Shown: one piece after another, positions 9,418 to 18,618 of the stretch
How positions within the stretch are numbered: position 1 is the first letter of the stretch
Layout: every line of letters begins with the position of its first letter
Made by a program: the position numbers and the translations under genes
The notes under the pieces: model-generated
The model's database searches: none
Told to the model about the DNA's origin: nothing
What the model saw: the letters and a program-made list of their open reading frames with translations, nothing else
DNA from: Paenibacillus sp. Root444D2
GTDB lineage: Bacteria > Bacillota > Bacilli > Paenibacillales > NBRC-103111
Direction: 5' to 3'
NCBI RefSeq assembly: GCF_001426375.1
Contig: NZ_LMEO01000045.1
Span: forward strand, 56,742-120,741
Length of the DNA: 64,000 nt

Positions 9418-10392
9418 TTAGAACAGCGTGTTTTCAGGCGAAACTTTCTTAACCAGCCAGTTGGCTGTGATGACAATAAAGAAGCCAAACACGGACTGAT
9501 AAAGACTGACAGCGCTTCCTAGAGAAAAGTTAAAGTTGTTCATCAAAGAGCGGAACACGAACGTTTCAATAATATCTGTCGCATCAAAAAGGGCTGTATT
9601 GTTGGCACCGACCAAGTTATAGAACAATCCAAAGTTACCACGGAGAATACCGCCTAATGAAAAAAGCAACAAAATAATGAACGTCGGCTTTAGCCAAGGA
9701 AGCACGATATAACGAATTCGCTGCAGGGCATTCGCCCCATCAATTTCTGCGGCTTCTACGATCTCTGAGTCCAATCCCATTATCGCAGCGAAATAGACGA
9801 TGGAGCCGTACCCTGTCGACTGCCAAAGAAACGTAATGACGATGATAAAAGGCCAAATCGTTGGATTCGAGTAGGTCTTAAGCGGCTCCCAACCGATCGA
9901 TTTGAGAATCCCATTGAGCAGTCCAAAGTCATAACTGAGAATGTTATAAGCAATAAGGCCCACAAGGACAAAGGATATGAAAAATGGCAGGAACATCAGT
10001 GATTGTGAAAGCTTTTTAAACCACTTTTTACGAAGCTCGTTCAGCAAAATGGCAATACCAATCTGCAATATATTTCCAAAAACAATAAAAGCTAAATTGT
10101 AAGCAATCGTATTAAACGTTAATTTCCAAAGTGCCCCAGAGGTCACTAGAAATTTGAAATTGTCAAACCCAACGAACTGACTGCCGAAGATTCCCGCAGA
10201 ATAGTTATAATTAATGAATGCGAGATAAAGCCCTGGCATTGGAAGGTACGACATGACTAAGAAAAATAAAATCGCAGGAACACACATGAGGACTAATGTT
10301 CGATACGACCAAAATCTGCGCAGTGGGGTTATACGCTTTTTGACAGAAATAGGCGCCGCTTCTAATGAGCTTGCTGATATGGCAGTTTTCAT
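9418..10392 (-). CDS. Sugar ABC transporter permease (LplB-like)
   Basis: Partner permease of the CUT1-type importer, with six membrane spans from LVLMCVPAILFFLVMSYLPM onward. The EAA loop VEAAEIDGANALQRIRYIVL is present, and the C-terminus NWLVKKVSPENTLF is characteristic of LplB/YteP proteins. Start ATG at 10392 follows AAAGGAGAG. It lies 18 bases after the GH35 gene and 48 bases before the second permease start, so GH35, LplB, LplC and binding protein form one transcription unit. Confidence 0.92.
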   Translation of the reverse strand: MKTAISASSLEAAPISVKKRITPLRRFWSYRTLVLMCVPAILFFLVMSYLPMPGLYLAFINYNYSAGIFGSQFVGFDNFKFLVTSGALWKLTFNTIAYNLAFIVFGNILQIGIAILLNELRKKWFKKLSQSLMFLPFFISFVLVGLIAYNILSYDFGLLNGILKSIGWEPLKTYSNPTIWPFIIVITFLWQSTGYGSIVYFAAIMGLDSEIVEAAEIDGANALQRIRYIVLPWLKPTFIILLLFSLGGILRGNFGLFYNLVGANNTALFDATDIIETFVFRSLMNNFNFSLGSAVSLYQSVFGFFIVITANWLVKKVSPENTLF

Positions 10393-10410
10393 GCGTACTC
10401 TCCTTTCAAT

Positions 10411-13203
10411 TTAAACTGCGGCTACGGGTACGAAGCGAAGAGGCTCTAGCAAGGCATCTTCAGAGGCCGATACCGCCTCCAGTAAGATGGCTATTTCATT
10501 TCCAGATTCGCCACCCTTAAACCACGGTCCCGGTAAATAAAAGGATTCATCGCTGCCGCCACGGAATATAGGTCTGTTGGCACCGCCTTGCGTCCACAAA
10601 CGGCCAACTAGGTGTCCGTTGAAGAATACGGTCAGCTTCATATTGCTGCCATTGACATAAACCCTCCAGCCTAATCCTTGGTTATCATCACGAAGGTCAC
10701 CGTACAGCCATGACAGGGTACCCGGTATCAAGGAGATAGCTCCTTCTACGGGGAGAGCCTTAAGCGCCGACGCTTTGGCATGCTGCAGTAAGCCATTCTC
10801 CTGACAGGAGGATAATGTCCACTGTTTAGCAGCTGTTCCTTCGTAGAGACTTATATTTCCGCTAAGAGAACCATACGTTTTATCCAGAAATAGCGTTAAT
10901 GTTGCCGTATCTCCCGCCCTTACATAAGGCGTAACATCAAGATAAGGATTGAGCGGATTCAATTGACCGAGTGCGTGCCCGTTCACGTAAGCATAGGCGT
11001 GCGAGAAATTACCAGGCGTGTGGAGAATCCACGTATCCGCTTCTTTCGACAGCTTTACTTGTTTGCGGTAGCATTGATGGGCGGGCTGTTCTGCGGAGAG
11101 CCACCCTCCAACACTCACAATCGGCCATTGTCGATCGTCATAGTCTGATGCTGCGTAATCGTCCTTGTGCTCTCCGAATTGCATAAGCTTGAATCGCCAG
11201 TTTTGGTTTATTTCCCTAACCGACGTTACTCCAGCTATGCCCGTTAGCCCTTTCAGAGCATTTAAGTGCAGACCCGGCAAATTCGTATCATGGAAATTGG
11301 TATGTCCCCATATCTCGACACGAGCAACCAGATCTGGCTCTACGCGAGAGCCGGTAGGAATCGGAAGGAACTGACTTCCTCCACCCGGTGTTGCAGTACC
11401 AAGGTACGTTTCACCGGAATAGACAGAAACGACATCACTTGCCTGCTGAACGATAATGCCTAAACAGCTTTTCTCAAGCGATAGTGATAATTGACAGGTG
11501 TACCAGGCGAAACCTCGATAAACACCATGCTTCTCCAGATAATCGGCAGTGTCACCGATCGATAAGCTTTCATCCGCAAGGGTATTCAAGGGATTCACTA
11601 AGCTTTGAGACCAGCTAAGTTCAACATCGCGGCTTTCGGAGACTCGTTCTACCCATTTGCCAACATGCAGCTCGCCTTCATCTTCCATATTTTCTAACAT
11701 CAAAGCACGTGAACGACTCATCCCTATCAATTCGATAACGTGACCGCTTACTAAGTGAATCCGAGCAAATCTCTCTTGCTCGCCCGATTGAAAGGATACC
11801 GTTACCTGATCTCCTGTCGCAGCTTCGTGTAACGTCATCGTGCCAGCCTCTGTCTGCACATCCGTATTAAAGCAGAGACGAATTTCGCCTTCGCCCTCCG
11901 TATGAAATACGAACAACGTGCGCTGCTCAAGCTGCTTCACCAGCAGCAGTTCTGCAGTTGCGTAGGCCAGTGTCCCTTCAGCGATTCCCCAAGTCAGCAA
12001 AGGCACCTGCACGGGAAGGATCGGACAGCGGCTAGCTTTTGCGACGAGTGTGGTATAACGGGGTATGGCATCTTCTCCCACATGAAAGTAAGCGGTTTCA
12101 TCTTGCTCATTGACTTGGCATAGGAAGAGCAGCTCGCCGCCTTGCTTTAACGCTAACCGATAAGGGGCTGAGTCACTGCTTGTGAGCTCAGGCTTAGCCT
12201 CTGCCAAGGAAGCGCCATACGTTTGAATCACACGATGCAGCATTCTTCCTTCATAAGCTTCCTCTCGTATGTGTCCTTCGGGCGTTATCATCCCATGGAA
12301 ATCATAATCCGAGGTAAGAAAAGAAAGAGGATTCCCCCAATTATTGGCTGCATTGGTAAAGCCAAAATTCGTCCCTGAAGCCTGCAAGTAGGGTCCGAGC
12401 AGCTTCGCTCCTGCCGATAACAATCTGCGAAGCAAGAAGTGCGAACGATTCGTCTCTGTGACGAGTAAGGGCAGCCCCCGACGAGCCAATTCCTCTCTGT
12501 AGAAGAGCACCTTTTCTTCGAAAGCAGGGTCTTGGTCATTTGGATAGAAGTTACATGTTGGCACAACGCCTTCAGCAAAACCTGAAGCCTCATACAAGCC
12601 GCCTTGTCCGGCGCAAGCAATGAGCGGCACGGTTATCCCATGCTGCAAAGCTAGATCTCTTAGCGCCGAGATGTACCCTTTGGGATCAGAGCAAGGATAG
12701 AAATCAAGCTCGTTGTCTAATTGGACAGCAATGATGGTGCCATCTTGACCCGTTTCATACTTCTTCAGGATGGGAAGAATCTGTTCATACCACCTGGCCA
12801 CATGCCGCAAGAAGGCAGGATCGCTATCCCTTAAGCGAAGATTTTCTTTGACGAAAAGATAAGCTGGAAGTGCTCCCCCATCCCATTCCGAGCAAATATA
12901 CGGCCCTGGTCGTGCAATCACCCACAGTCCAACATCTGCAGCATCCTGAAGAAACTGAGCCGCATCCTTCTCTCCGGTAAAATCCCAAACTCCTTCCACT
13001 GTCTCATGATGATTCCAAGGAAAGTACACATCAATAGCGTTATATCCAAAGGCCTTAACTTTATGTAGTCTCTCTTTCCATAAACCGCGTGGTAATCGAA
13101 AATAAAATAAGGAGGCACAAAGTATAATTTCTGATTTTCCATCTATACGCAGTGCTTCTGACGATAATTGAATCACTGCTTCCTCACTTTTTGCTAAATA
13201 CAA
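10411..13203 (-). CDS. Glycoside hydrolase family 35 beta-galactosidase-like enzyme
   Basis: Large (930-residue) enzyme expected to release beta-linked galactose. The N-terminal TIM barrel has LRIDGKSEIILCASLFYFRL, YNAIDVYFPWNHHE and ARPGPYICSEWDGGALP. The acid/base candidate is Glu165 in QLDNELDF and the nucleophile candidate is Glu250 in LLVTETN. Beta-rich galactose-binding-like domains follow, ending in WFKGGESGNEIAILLE. There is no signal peptide, so it should act in the cytoplasm on imported oligosaccharides. TTG at 13203 is supported by AAGGGGG seven bases upstream. It is first in the operon with two permeases and a binding protein. The motifs around both Glu residues deviate from the common GH35 ENEYG/ENWTGWF forms, so the exact specificity is open. 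Confidence 0.87.
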   Translation of the reverse strand: MYLAKSEEAVIQLSSEALRIDGKSEIILCASLFYFRLPRGLWKERLHKVKAFGYNAIDVYFPWNHHETVEGVWDFTGEKDAAQFLQDAADVGLWVIARPGPYICSEWDGGALPAYLFVKENLRLRDSDPAFLRHVARWYEQILPILKKYETGQDGTIIAVQLDNELDFYPCSDPKGYISALRDLALQHGITVPLIACAGQGGLYEASGFAEGVVPTCNFYPNDQDPAFEEKVLFYREELARRGLPLLVTETNRSHFLLRRLLSAGAKLLGPYLQASGTNFGFTNAANNWGNPLSFLTSDYDFHGMITPEGHIREEAYEGRMLHRVIQTYGASLAEAKPELTSSDSAPYRLALKQGGELLFLCQVNEQDETAYFHVGEDAIPRYTTLVAKASRCPILPVQVPLLTWGIAEGTLAYATAELLLVKQLEQRTLFVFHTEGEGEIRLCFNTDVQTEAGTMTLHEAATGDQVTVSFQSGEQERFARIHLVSGHVIELIGMSRSRALMLENMEDEGELHVGKWVERVSESRDVELSWSQSLVNPLNTLADESLSIGDTADYLEKHGVYRGFAWYTCQLSLSLEKSCLGIIVQQASDVVSVYSGETYLGTATPGGGSQFLPIPTGSRVEPDLVARVEIWGHTNFHDTNLPGLHLNALKGLTGIAGVTSVREINQNWRFKLMQFGEHKDDYAASDYDDRQWPIVSVGGWLSAEQPAHQCYRKQVKLSKEADTWILHTPGNFSHAYAYVNGHALGQLNPLNPYLDVTPYVRAGDTATLTLFLDKTYGSLSGNISLYEGTAAKQWTLSSCQENGLLQHAKASALKALPVEGAISLIPGTLSWLYGDLRDDNQGLGWRVYVNGSNMKLTVFFNGHLVGRLWTQGGANRPIFRGGSDESFYLPGPWFKGGESGNEIAILLEAVSASEDALLEPLRFVPVAAV

Positions 13204-13237
13204 TGGCTAACCCCCTTGATCTACCCTCATTCATTTA

Positions 13238-13251
13238 TGAAACCCGTTTCA
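13238..13251. promoter_or_regulatory. Candidate LacI-family operator before GH35
   Basis: TGAAACCCGTTTCA has perfect 6-bp arms and a 2-bp centre, as in LacI-family operators. It lies 35-48 bases before the GH35 start and about 40 bases after the proposed -10 element, where a bound repressor could block elongation. The linked LacI-type gene at 5723-6736 is the obvious candidate. Inference only. Confidence 0.5.
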
Positions 13252-13290
13252 TCCGCTTGGGATGCCTAGCTTGCTGTTCTTTATGAAGTT

Positions 13291-13318
13291 AGTATAAGCT
13301 ATTTTAAAAGCGCTTACA
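13291..13318 (-). promoter_or_regulatory. Candidate promoter -10 and cre site before GH35
   Basis: On the minus strand TGTAAGCGCTTTTA (13305-13318) matches the CcpA catabolite-response consensus TGWAANCGNTNWCA at all but one position. It is followed by TATACT (13291-13296), a good -10 element. The cre would overlap the -35 region, so CcpA binding should repress the operon when preferred sugars are present. Confidence 0.5.
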
Positions 13319-13375
13319 TTGAAAGAAACATCAAGTTATATAACAAAACTACGAAGATATAGCCCCACGCAAAAT

Positions 13376-13409
13376 AAAAAAAGCTCCGAATTTTAACCAA
13401 ATTCGCAGC
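13376..13409 (-). terminator. Terminator of the second kinase/regulator operon
   Basis: On the minus strand GCTGCGAATTT pairs with AAATTCGGAGC around a short loop (with one mismatched base pair step), then a run of seven T. It ends the binding-protein/kinase/regulator unit before the GH35 promoter. Confidence 0.7.
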
Positions 13410-13478
13410 CTCTTGCATTCTATATAACACTGATTTCTTATATAATTCACAGAATTTATCATCATTCATCTTGAACCA

Positions 13479-15017
13479 TCAACCATTGCGCCTAAATTCC
13501 TTGACCGTTTTCCCTTCTAGCTCTTTAAATACTTTGCAAAAGTAAGAAGTTTCTTGAAATCCTGTTCTCTCAGCAACTTCATATACTTTCCATGCAGGGT
13601 CTTGAAGCAGCTGTTTCGCTTTCTGAATCCGGCATCGATTCATATATTCAACAATCCGCATCCCCGTCTCGCTTTTAAACAGATTGGATAAGTAATTCGC
13701 GCTCAAATGGAGAACTTCTGCGAGTCTTGCCACCGTGATGTCTTCAGCATAGTGCTCTTCCATATAGGCGATTGCTCCTTGGATTTCCTTCCGCATCATT
13801 GTGTGCTCAGCCTTATTCCCAGCAATTTGTTTATTTAAATTTAGAAATAACGGCTTCACTTGCTGCAGAGGCTGTAAGGCTTCTATCGTCTGGCTAACCT
13901 GTTTATGCTCATGTTCAAACTGATCAGAGGACCTGTTCCTCTCTATAGCCAATGTTTTCAGCTGTATCATTAACTCTGACAGCAGGCTGCGCAGCTCAGC
14001 TATAGGCGGCTTCCTTTGAATGAGGCCTTGAAACAAAAGCTCAGTTTGCGTTTCAATAGCAGTGAACAAACCGTTTTTCATCGCTGCAACCAGAGGCTGA
14101 ATCGTGATTCCGGCCAGCGTTTCAACCTTGTCATTGATCTGAAGGGACGTGTAGGCATAGAGTTGGCCCGTTCCTTCATAAACGTATTGATTTAAGGCAG
14201 TTTCAGCTTGCTTATATAACACCGCCCAATCCTTCAATCCATAGCCGATCGAGCTAATTCCCACTGTTACAGAGCCCATCTTCTTCATCCGGGTATATAG
14301 CTGCGATGCTTGCCGGAGTGTCTCCTCCATACATTTGTGTTCACTCTTCTCCTGCGGAAAATATGTAATGACCGCAGTTCTCCGCTCCGAAATCGGTATA
14401 ACCATATTTGTGTACGCTGACTGTTCTTCCTTAGAATCATCCGCAAGGACTTTAAAGCTAGCATCGATCACAACGACTGCCGTAGGACCTCCATGAATTG
14501 GAAAATGAACAGCGTTCGCTTGATCTTCGATGTCCTCCGCCCGCTTCAACTCGCCTAAGAGAAGCTTTCGCCCCAATAGACAACGCACCTCTTGAAAGCT
14601 GGCATCACGGATACTCGCTTGTTTTCTTCGTTTATGATCTTCCATAATCTTGCCGCTCATTTGTTCTAATAGCTGCTGTAAAGCGGCAGGTTCGAGGTCA
14701 TGCTTTAACAAATAATCCTCTGCTCCAAGCTTGAGGGCTTCCTTCACGAATCGGAAATCATCGAAGGAGCTGAGTGCCACAATTTTGATGGATTCATCCT
14801 TTTGCTTTACTTGTTGGATCAGATCAATGCCGTTCATTTCAGGCATCGAAATGTCCGTCACAATAAGATCCACGTGCTGATGCTGCAGAATATCGAGTGC
14901 ATGAACGCCATTAAGTGCTTCGCTCACAATTTGGAACCCATAATCCTCCCAACGAATGATCGTTTTAATTGCATACCGATATATCGCATTATCTTCAACG
15001 ATCATGGCGTTCAACAT
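13479..15017 (-). CDS. AraC-type response regulator (YesN family)
   Basis: Two-component transcription factor. The receiver domain (about 1-120) has IVEDN and phosphoacceptor Asp55 in DLIVTDISMPEMNG. A middle linker of about 280 residues and a C-terminal AraC domain (about 400-510) follow, with ITVARLAEVLHLSANYLSN and TGFQETSYFCKVFKE. ATG at 15017, behind AAAGGAGG with seven bases of spacing, is preferred over the upstream frame start (about 512 residues). The first bases overlap the end of the kinase gene by 23 bp, a mark of translational coupling. The GH35 operon begins less than 300 bp downstream and is the most likely target, inferred from position. Confidence 0.92.
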   Translation of the reverse strand: MLNAMIVEDNAIYRYAIKTIIRWEDYGFQIVSEALNGVHALDILQHQHVDLIVTDISMPEMNGIDLIQQVKQKDESIKIVALSSFDDFRFVKEALKLGAEDYLLKHDLEPAALQQLLEQMSGKIMEDHKRRKQASIRDASFQEVRCLLGRKLLLGELKRAEDIEDQANAVHFPIHGGPTAVVVIDASFKVLADDSKEEQSAYTNMVIPISERRTAVITYFPQEKSEHKCMEETLRQASQLYTRMKKMGSVTVGISSIGYGLKDWAVLYKQAETALNQYVYEGTGQLYAYTSLQINDKVETLAGITIQPLVAAMKNGLFTAIETQTELLFQGLIQRKPPIAELRSLLSELMIQLKTLAIERNRSSDQFEHEHKQVSQTIEALQPLQQVKPLFLNLNKQIAGNKAEHTMMRKEIQGAIAYMEEHYAEDITVARLAEVLHLSANYLSNLFKSETGMRIVEYMNRCRIQKAKQLLQDPAWKVYEVAERTGFQETSYFCKVFKELEGKTVKEFRRNG

Positions 15018-16830
15018 GCTCATTCCTCCTTTGACGATGCGTTCTATGCGGAATTCGAACAATAGCTTTCGTACCTAATCCTGGTGCACTTTCGTAGCTA
15101 AGGCCATATTTCTCCCCATAATACAGCTGAATGCGCTCATTCACATTGTGAATGCCGATACTCGTCACTCCAGGAACCGATTCTTTACGTGTTGCTGTGT
15201 TCAATAGATTAAGCGCCTGTTCAGCTTCCATACCAATTCCGTTATCTTCGACAATGAGTAGGAGCTGCTTCTCTTCTATGCGCGCATAAAGTACAATACG
15301 TCCACTCCCCTTGGACATTTCGATGCCGTGAAGAATCGCATTTTCGACAAGCGGCTGGAGAATGAAATAAGGCACCTCGCTTTCCAACAACCGTTCATCC
15401 ACTTCATAGTCCATGTGAAAGGCATCGCCATAACCAATTTTTTGAATATAAATATAGTTTTTTAATTGGTTAATCTCTTGCTCCAAGCTGTGAAATTCAC
15501 CGACACGCCGTACTGAGGATTTCAACAATTCAATAACTGAGGTGACCATTTGCTCAATCTCGGCTTGATGGTTCATACGAGCATACCATTTCACAGTACC
15601 TAGTGTGTTATAAAGGAAATGAGGATTAATCTGACTCATAAGGACGGTAAATTCAGCCTGTTGTTTGGCAATTTGCTCTTTATACACCGTGTTTATTAAC
15701 TCGTTAATCCGAGACAGCATAAAATTGAACCGTATCGATAAACTCCCAATCTCATCTCGCCCAAGCGGGATAATGCGGACATCGAAATTGCCATCTTCGA
15801 CCCGGCGCATCGTTTGTTCCAAGATTTTGATATTTCGCGTCGTAGAATTTGAAAGTAATACGGCAATTCCGGTAGATATCAGAACGGCAAGCAGCGAAAC
15901 GAGAGCAATCACAAAAACTAACACGCGTGTATTGGACAGAAGCTCTGACATCGGAATAAAACAAAGCACCCGCCAGCCCAGCGTTGCTGTTCGTTCTTGG
16001 ACGAATAAATAACTCCCCGCCCCAGCATTATCGACATTTGCCATAGAGATATCATTTTCCTTAAGCGGATGACTTAGGCTCCTCGAGATAAGATTGTCCA
16101 TACCAGGGGTCCCGCCACCCGCTAGCAGTTCATTCAAAGGATTGAGAATTGCAACATTATTTTGCTTAATAATTGAGCTATTACTCCCCAGGGATAAGAA
16201 ATAATCCGAATCGATACTGATTACTATCGTGCCAAGACTTTGATCTATTTGACTCAGATCAACGAAATCTCTGATAAGGAACAATTCTTTTTGCTTTCTC
16301 AGAGAAGGCGACCAGCTGATGCTTAGGTCATGATTTTTCAAATAATCAGAAGATTTGCTCGTCATCGCGGTTACTTCTTCATGATTTAGTGTATGATCCA
16401 AGCCTTTTTTATTTTCCCACCAGTACACCTGTCCCTTTCGTGTTTGAATCATTATAGCATTCATGTATGGATTTCCATTCCCGTACTGTGCCAGCAAGAA
16501 CTCCATACGGCTGCGGAAAGCTGGATAGTTGTCACCTGTAACTTGCTCACCTTGTTCAGCAGCAATTTGCCGAATATTACTGTCACTAAGGACGTATACG
16601 GAGGAAGTGAATGCTTCCTTCGCCCTAATTTCAATATTGTCGGAAACTTGATGAATGACCTGCATCGAAAGGTCTCTTGTATTCGATTCAATGAATTTCG
16701 TAGAGGCATAGATGGCAACTCCGCCAATCGCCGATGAAATGAACAAGATAAGAATCATATTAGATAGAAATATTTTCGTTCGGATGCGAAAGTCCTTGAC
16801 CCGATCTAAGTTCCACGTGGTGGCTGTCAT
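14995..16830 (-). CDS. Sensor histidine kinase (YesM family)
   Basis: Membrane kinase of 611 residues. The first membrane span is near 20-42 (IFLSNMILILFISSAIGGVA). An extracellular sensor follows, then a second span VLVFVIALVSLLAVLISTGI. A HAMP region (MRRVEDGNFDVRIIPLGRDE) leads to the phosphoacceptor box LMSQINPHFLYNTLGTVKWY and ATP-binding boxes VEDNGIGM and GIHNVNERIQLYYG. Start ATG 16830 has AAGGAG eight bases upstream. The gene lies 18 bases after a solute-binding lipoprotein gene and overlaps the regulator gene. The three-gene order suggests that the lipoprotein delivers the sugar signal to this kinase. Confidence 0.92.
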   Translation of the reverse strand: MTATTWNLDRVKDFRIRTKIFLSNMILILFISSAIGGVAIYASTKFIESNTRDLSMQVIHQVSDNIEIRAKEAFTSSVYVLSDSNIRQIAAEQGEQVTGDNYPAFRSRMEFLLAQYGNGNPYMNAIMIQTRKGQVYWWENKKGLDHTLNHEEVTAMTSKSSDYLKNHDLSISWSPSLRKQKELFLIRDFVDLSQIDQSLGTIVISIDSDYFLSLGSNSSIIKQNNVAILNPLNELLAGGGTPGMDNLISRSLSHPLKENDISMANVDNAGAGSYLFVQERTATLGWRVLCFIPMSELLSNTRVLVFVIALVSLLAVLISTGIAVLLSNSTTRNIKILEQTMRRVEDGNFDVRIIPLGRDEIGSLSIRFNFMLSRINELINTVYKEQIAKQQAEFTVLMSQINPHFLYNTLGTVKWYARMNHQAEIEQMVTSVIELLKSSVRRVGEFHSLEQEINQLKNYIYIQKIGYGDAFHMDYEVDERLLESEVPYFILQPLVENAILHGIEMSKGSGRIVLYARIEEKQLLLIVEDNGIGMEAEQALNLLNTATRKESVPGVTSIGIHNVNERIQLYYGEKYGLSYESAPGLGTKAIVRIPHRTHRQRRNEHVERHDR

Positions 16831-16848
16831 ACGCAGATCTCCTTGCCG

Positions 16849-18144
16849 TCATTTAGTTGGTTTACGAATCCGATCGAATGCTTGATCCAACTCTTGAATA
16901 CAAAGATCCACATTGTGGCTTCGATCAATAACGAATTTCGTGAGAGCATTGACAAACACCTTTTGCAGATCCTGATTCACAAAATCTGTCGGCAAACTCG
17001 ACCAGTCATACGTTTTGCCTGTTTGGATATACGTTTCATCCAGCTCCACATAAGTCGGATCAAAGTCATTCGGCAAGCCTTTAATCACAGACAAAGCCTT
17101 CTTATTCGTCTGAAAAATGGTCCCCATTTCCTTCGAGGCGAACAGTTCCAGCATTTGAAGCGCCGCTTCCTTATGAGGTGATTTGGGATTGATCACAATT
17201 CCTCCTGTTGATTTTAGTCCAAACTTGGCATCTTGGGGATTATTCGAATATGGGAAAGCGAACAGTCCCAGATTACTCGCAGGATTCTTGGATTTAACAC
17301 CGTCAACCGTCCACGTGCCATTAATTATCATGCCGGCTTTCCCCTCAGCAAGGAGCCCTTGGGCTTGATTCCAATCGGTTTCGAACGGCTTGATGTTCAC
17401 ATAACGCAAGCGTTCTCCATATCGTTTCAAAATGTCTTTGAAGTGAATTTGATCCTCAGCGAACGAAGTTCGACCTGCTTCAATCTCAGCAATCCAGTTG
17501 TGGCCGGCAGCGTACTGATTAGCCAAAAGATCCGCTGCTATGTCCCAAGTTAGGGTCCAACTATCCTTGTAGCCTGCTGCAATAGGAATAATTCCTGCCT
17601 TCTGCAGCGCCTCACACGCAGCTAAGAATTGCGGCCACGTTGTTGGTGGACTTAGAATGCCAGCGTGGGCGAAAGCTTCTTTATTGTAAATGACACCCGC
17701 TCCATTCACGTCTATCGGGAGCGCCCATATTTTCCCATCGGCTGTCTTCACACCATTCAGGAACCTATCGTCGATTTGCGATAAAAAGGGTTGACCCGTT
17801 AAGTCCATCGCATATCCTTTATGAATGAGATCCTGAGCGGATTCCATATTATCCAGCATATAGATATCAGGCATGTTATTCGAAATCACACGCGTGCGAA
17901 GCAAGCTCATATAATTGCCGCCATCCACGCCTGTCAACGTAAACGCATAAGACGGATGTTGTTTAGTAAATAGCTGTGTCCCCGCCTCCAGCCATTTCCG
18001 CGCCCCCTCCTCATCAAAGTGATGTATCCACGCAAGCGTCTGCTCCTGGGGCTGCTGTTTAGGAACGACTGTTACTGTTTGGGTTTGACAAGCGGTAAGT
18101 ATCAGAGTTACAGTCATGCCTAGAGCTAACAATCGAGTCTTCAT
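16849..18144 (-). CDS. Extracellular solute-binding lipoprotein linked to kinase
   Basis: Family 1 solute-binding protein of 431 residues. The lipoprotein signal MKTRLLALGMTVTLILTAC puts the lipidated Cys at residue 19. The mature domain includes LQKAGIIPIAAGYKDSW and LLAEGKAGMIINGTWTVDGV, typical of sugar binders. It is first in an operon with a YesM kinase and an AraC regulator and has no permease gene beside it. This differs from a transport operon. It suggests either a sensory co-receptor or a binder that shares permeases encoded elsewhere. A cre-like site lies just upstream of the start. Confidence 0.9.
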   Translation of the reverse strand: MKTRLLALGMTVTLILTACQTQTVTVVPKQQPQEQTLAWIHHFDEEGARKWLEAGTQLFTKQHPSYAFTLTGVDGGNYMSLLRTRVISNNMPDIYMLDNMESAQDLIHKGYAMDLTGQPFLSQIDDRFLNGVKTADGKIWALPIDVNGAGVIYNKEAFAHAGILSPPTTWPQFLAACEALQKAGIIPIAAGYKDSWTLTWDIAADLLANQYAAGHNWIAEIEAGRTSFAEDQIHFKDILKRYGERLRYVNIKPFETDWNQAQGLLAEGKAGMIINGTWTVDGVKSKNPASNLGLFAFPYSNNPQDAKFGLKSTGGIVINPKSPHKEAALQMLELFASKEMGTIFQTNKKALSVIKGLPNDFDPTYVELDETYIQTGKTYDWSSLPTDFVNQDLQKVFVNALTKFVIDRSHNVDLCIQELDQAFDRIRKPTK

Positions 18145-18161
18145 TCATCCCCCTCATTCCA

Positions 18162-18175
18162 TGATAACGTTTACA
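18162..18175 (-). promoter_or_regulatory. cre-like catabolite repression site
   Basis: On the minus strand TGTAAACGTTATCA fits the CcpA-binding consensus TGWAANCGNTNWCA at every position. It lies 18 bases before the start of the solute-binding/kinase/regulator operon. This suggests that the sensor module itself is catabolite-controlled. Confidence 0.6.
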
Positions 18176-18205
18176 AACAGTATAACGGACATGGCCGATT
18201 AAAAA

Positions 18206-18241
18206 AACAGCCTATTTCCTCTTCAGAGAAAATAGACTGTT
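18206..18241 (-). terminator. Terminator of the 56-residue peptide gene
   Basis: AACAGCCTATTT pairs with AAATAGACTGTT (one mismatch) and on the minus strand runs into TTTTTTTAAT. It lies 50 bases after the stop of the small peptide gene, which supports that gene being real and monocistronic. Confidence 0.75.
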
Positions 18242-18290
18242 GTATGTTGTATATACAAGCGAATCATCGCTTATTGAATTCTAGTTATTC

Positions 18291-18461
18291 CTATCTTTCA
18301 TTCACTGAATTCCAACCATCATTGGCTTCAATGATATTCATCATTTTCTTCATCGAAAGTTGGATTTGTTCAGCGGAGGGCAAGGGTAAGTTGCAGTACG
18401 TTTGCTTCACAACATCCGTTAACACAGAATCGAACATGCCATCAATTTGCTCGTTTTTCAA
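18291..18461 (-). CDS. 56-residue peptide, possible ComX-like pheromone precursor
   Basis: Small gene, too short for routine ORF calls. TTG at 18461 lies eight bases after AAGGAGGG. The frame runs 56 codons to TAG and its own terminator follows. The product begins MKNEQIDGMFDSVLTD and ends IIEANDGWNSVNER. It has a single Cys at 23 and a single Trp at 50, seven residues from the end. It has no signal peptide or double-glycine leader. It is divergent from a ComA/LuxR-type response regulator, with a ComFB-like gene beyond. Length, lack of a signal peptide and a Trp near the C-terminus recall ComX precursors, whose Trp is isoprenylated by ComQ. No comQ or comP lies here, so the identity is tentative; a small intracellular regulator is the alternative. 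That the gene is real is better supported than its function. Confidence 0.6.
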   Translation of the reverse strand: MKNEQIDGMFDSVLTDVVKQTYCNLPLPSAEQIQLSMKKMMNIIEANDGWNSVNER

Positions 18462-18537
18462 TATGAATTCCCTCCTTATTTACTTAATTTTGGAAGATTA
18501 CCTATACTTATCATATATAGAAACGCCTTCGATAACA

Positions 18538-18618
18538 GCGCAATATTTTCTTTCGCAAATCCACATTTTTTTCCATAAATGCGCAGTTTTTTTTGCGTAT
18601 AACGAAAAAAGACGCAAA
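18538..18618. promoter_or_regulatory. Cluster of CGCAA/TTGCG half-sites in the divergent promoter
   Basis: Between the peptide gene and the response regulator are GCGCAATA (18538), CGCAAA (18554-18559), ATGCGCAG (18579), TTTGCGT (18592-18598) and ACGCAAA (18612-18618). The last two form a 7-bp inverted repeat with a 13-base spacer, so half-site centres are 20 bp apart. The known ComA box also uses TTGCGG and CCGCAA half-sites. Binding by the adjacent regulator is an inference. Confidence 0.4.
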
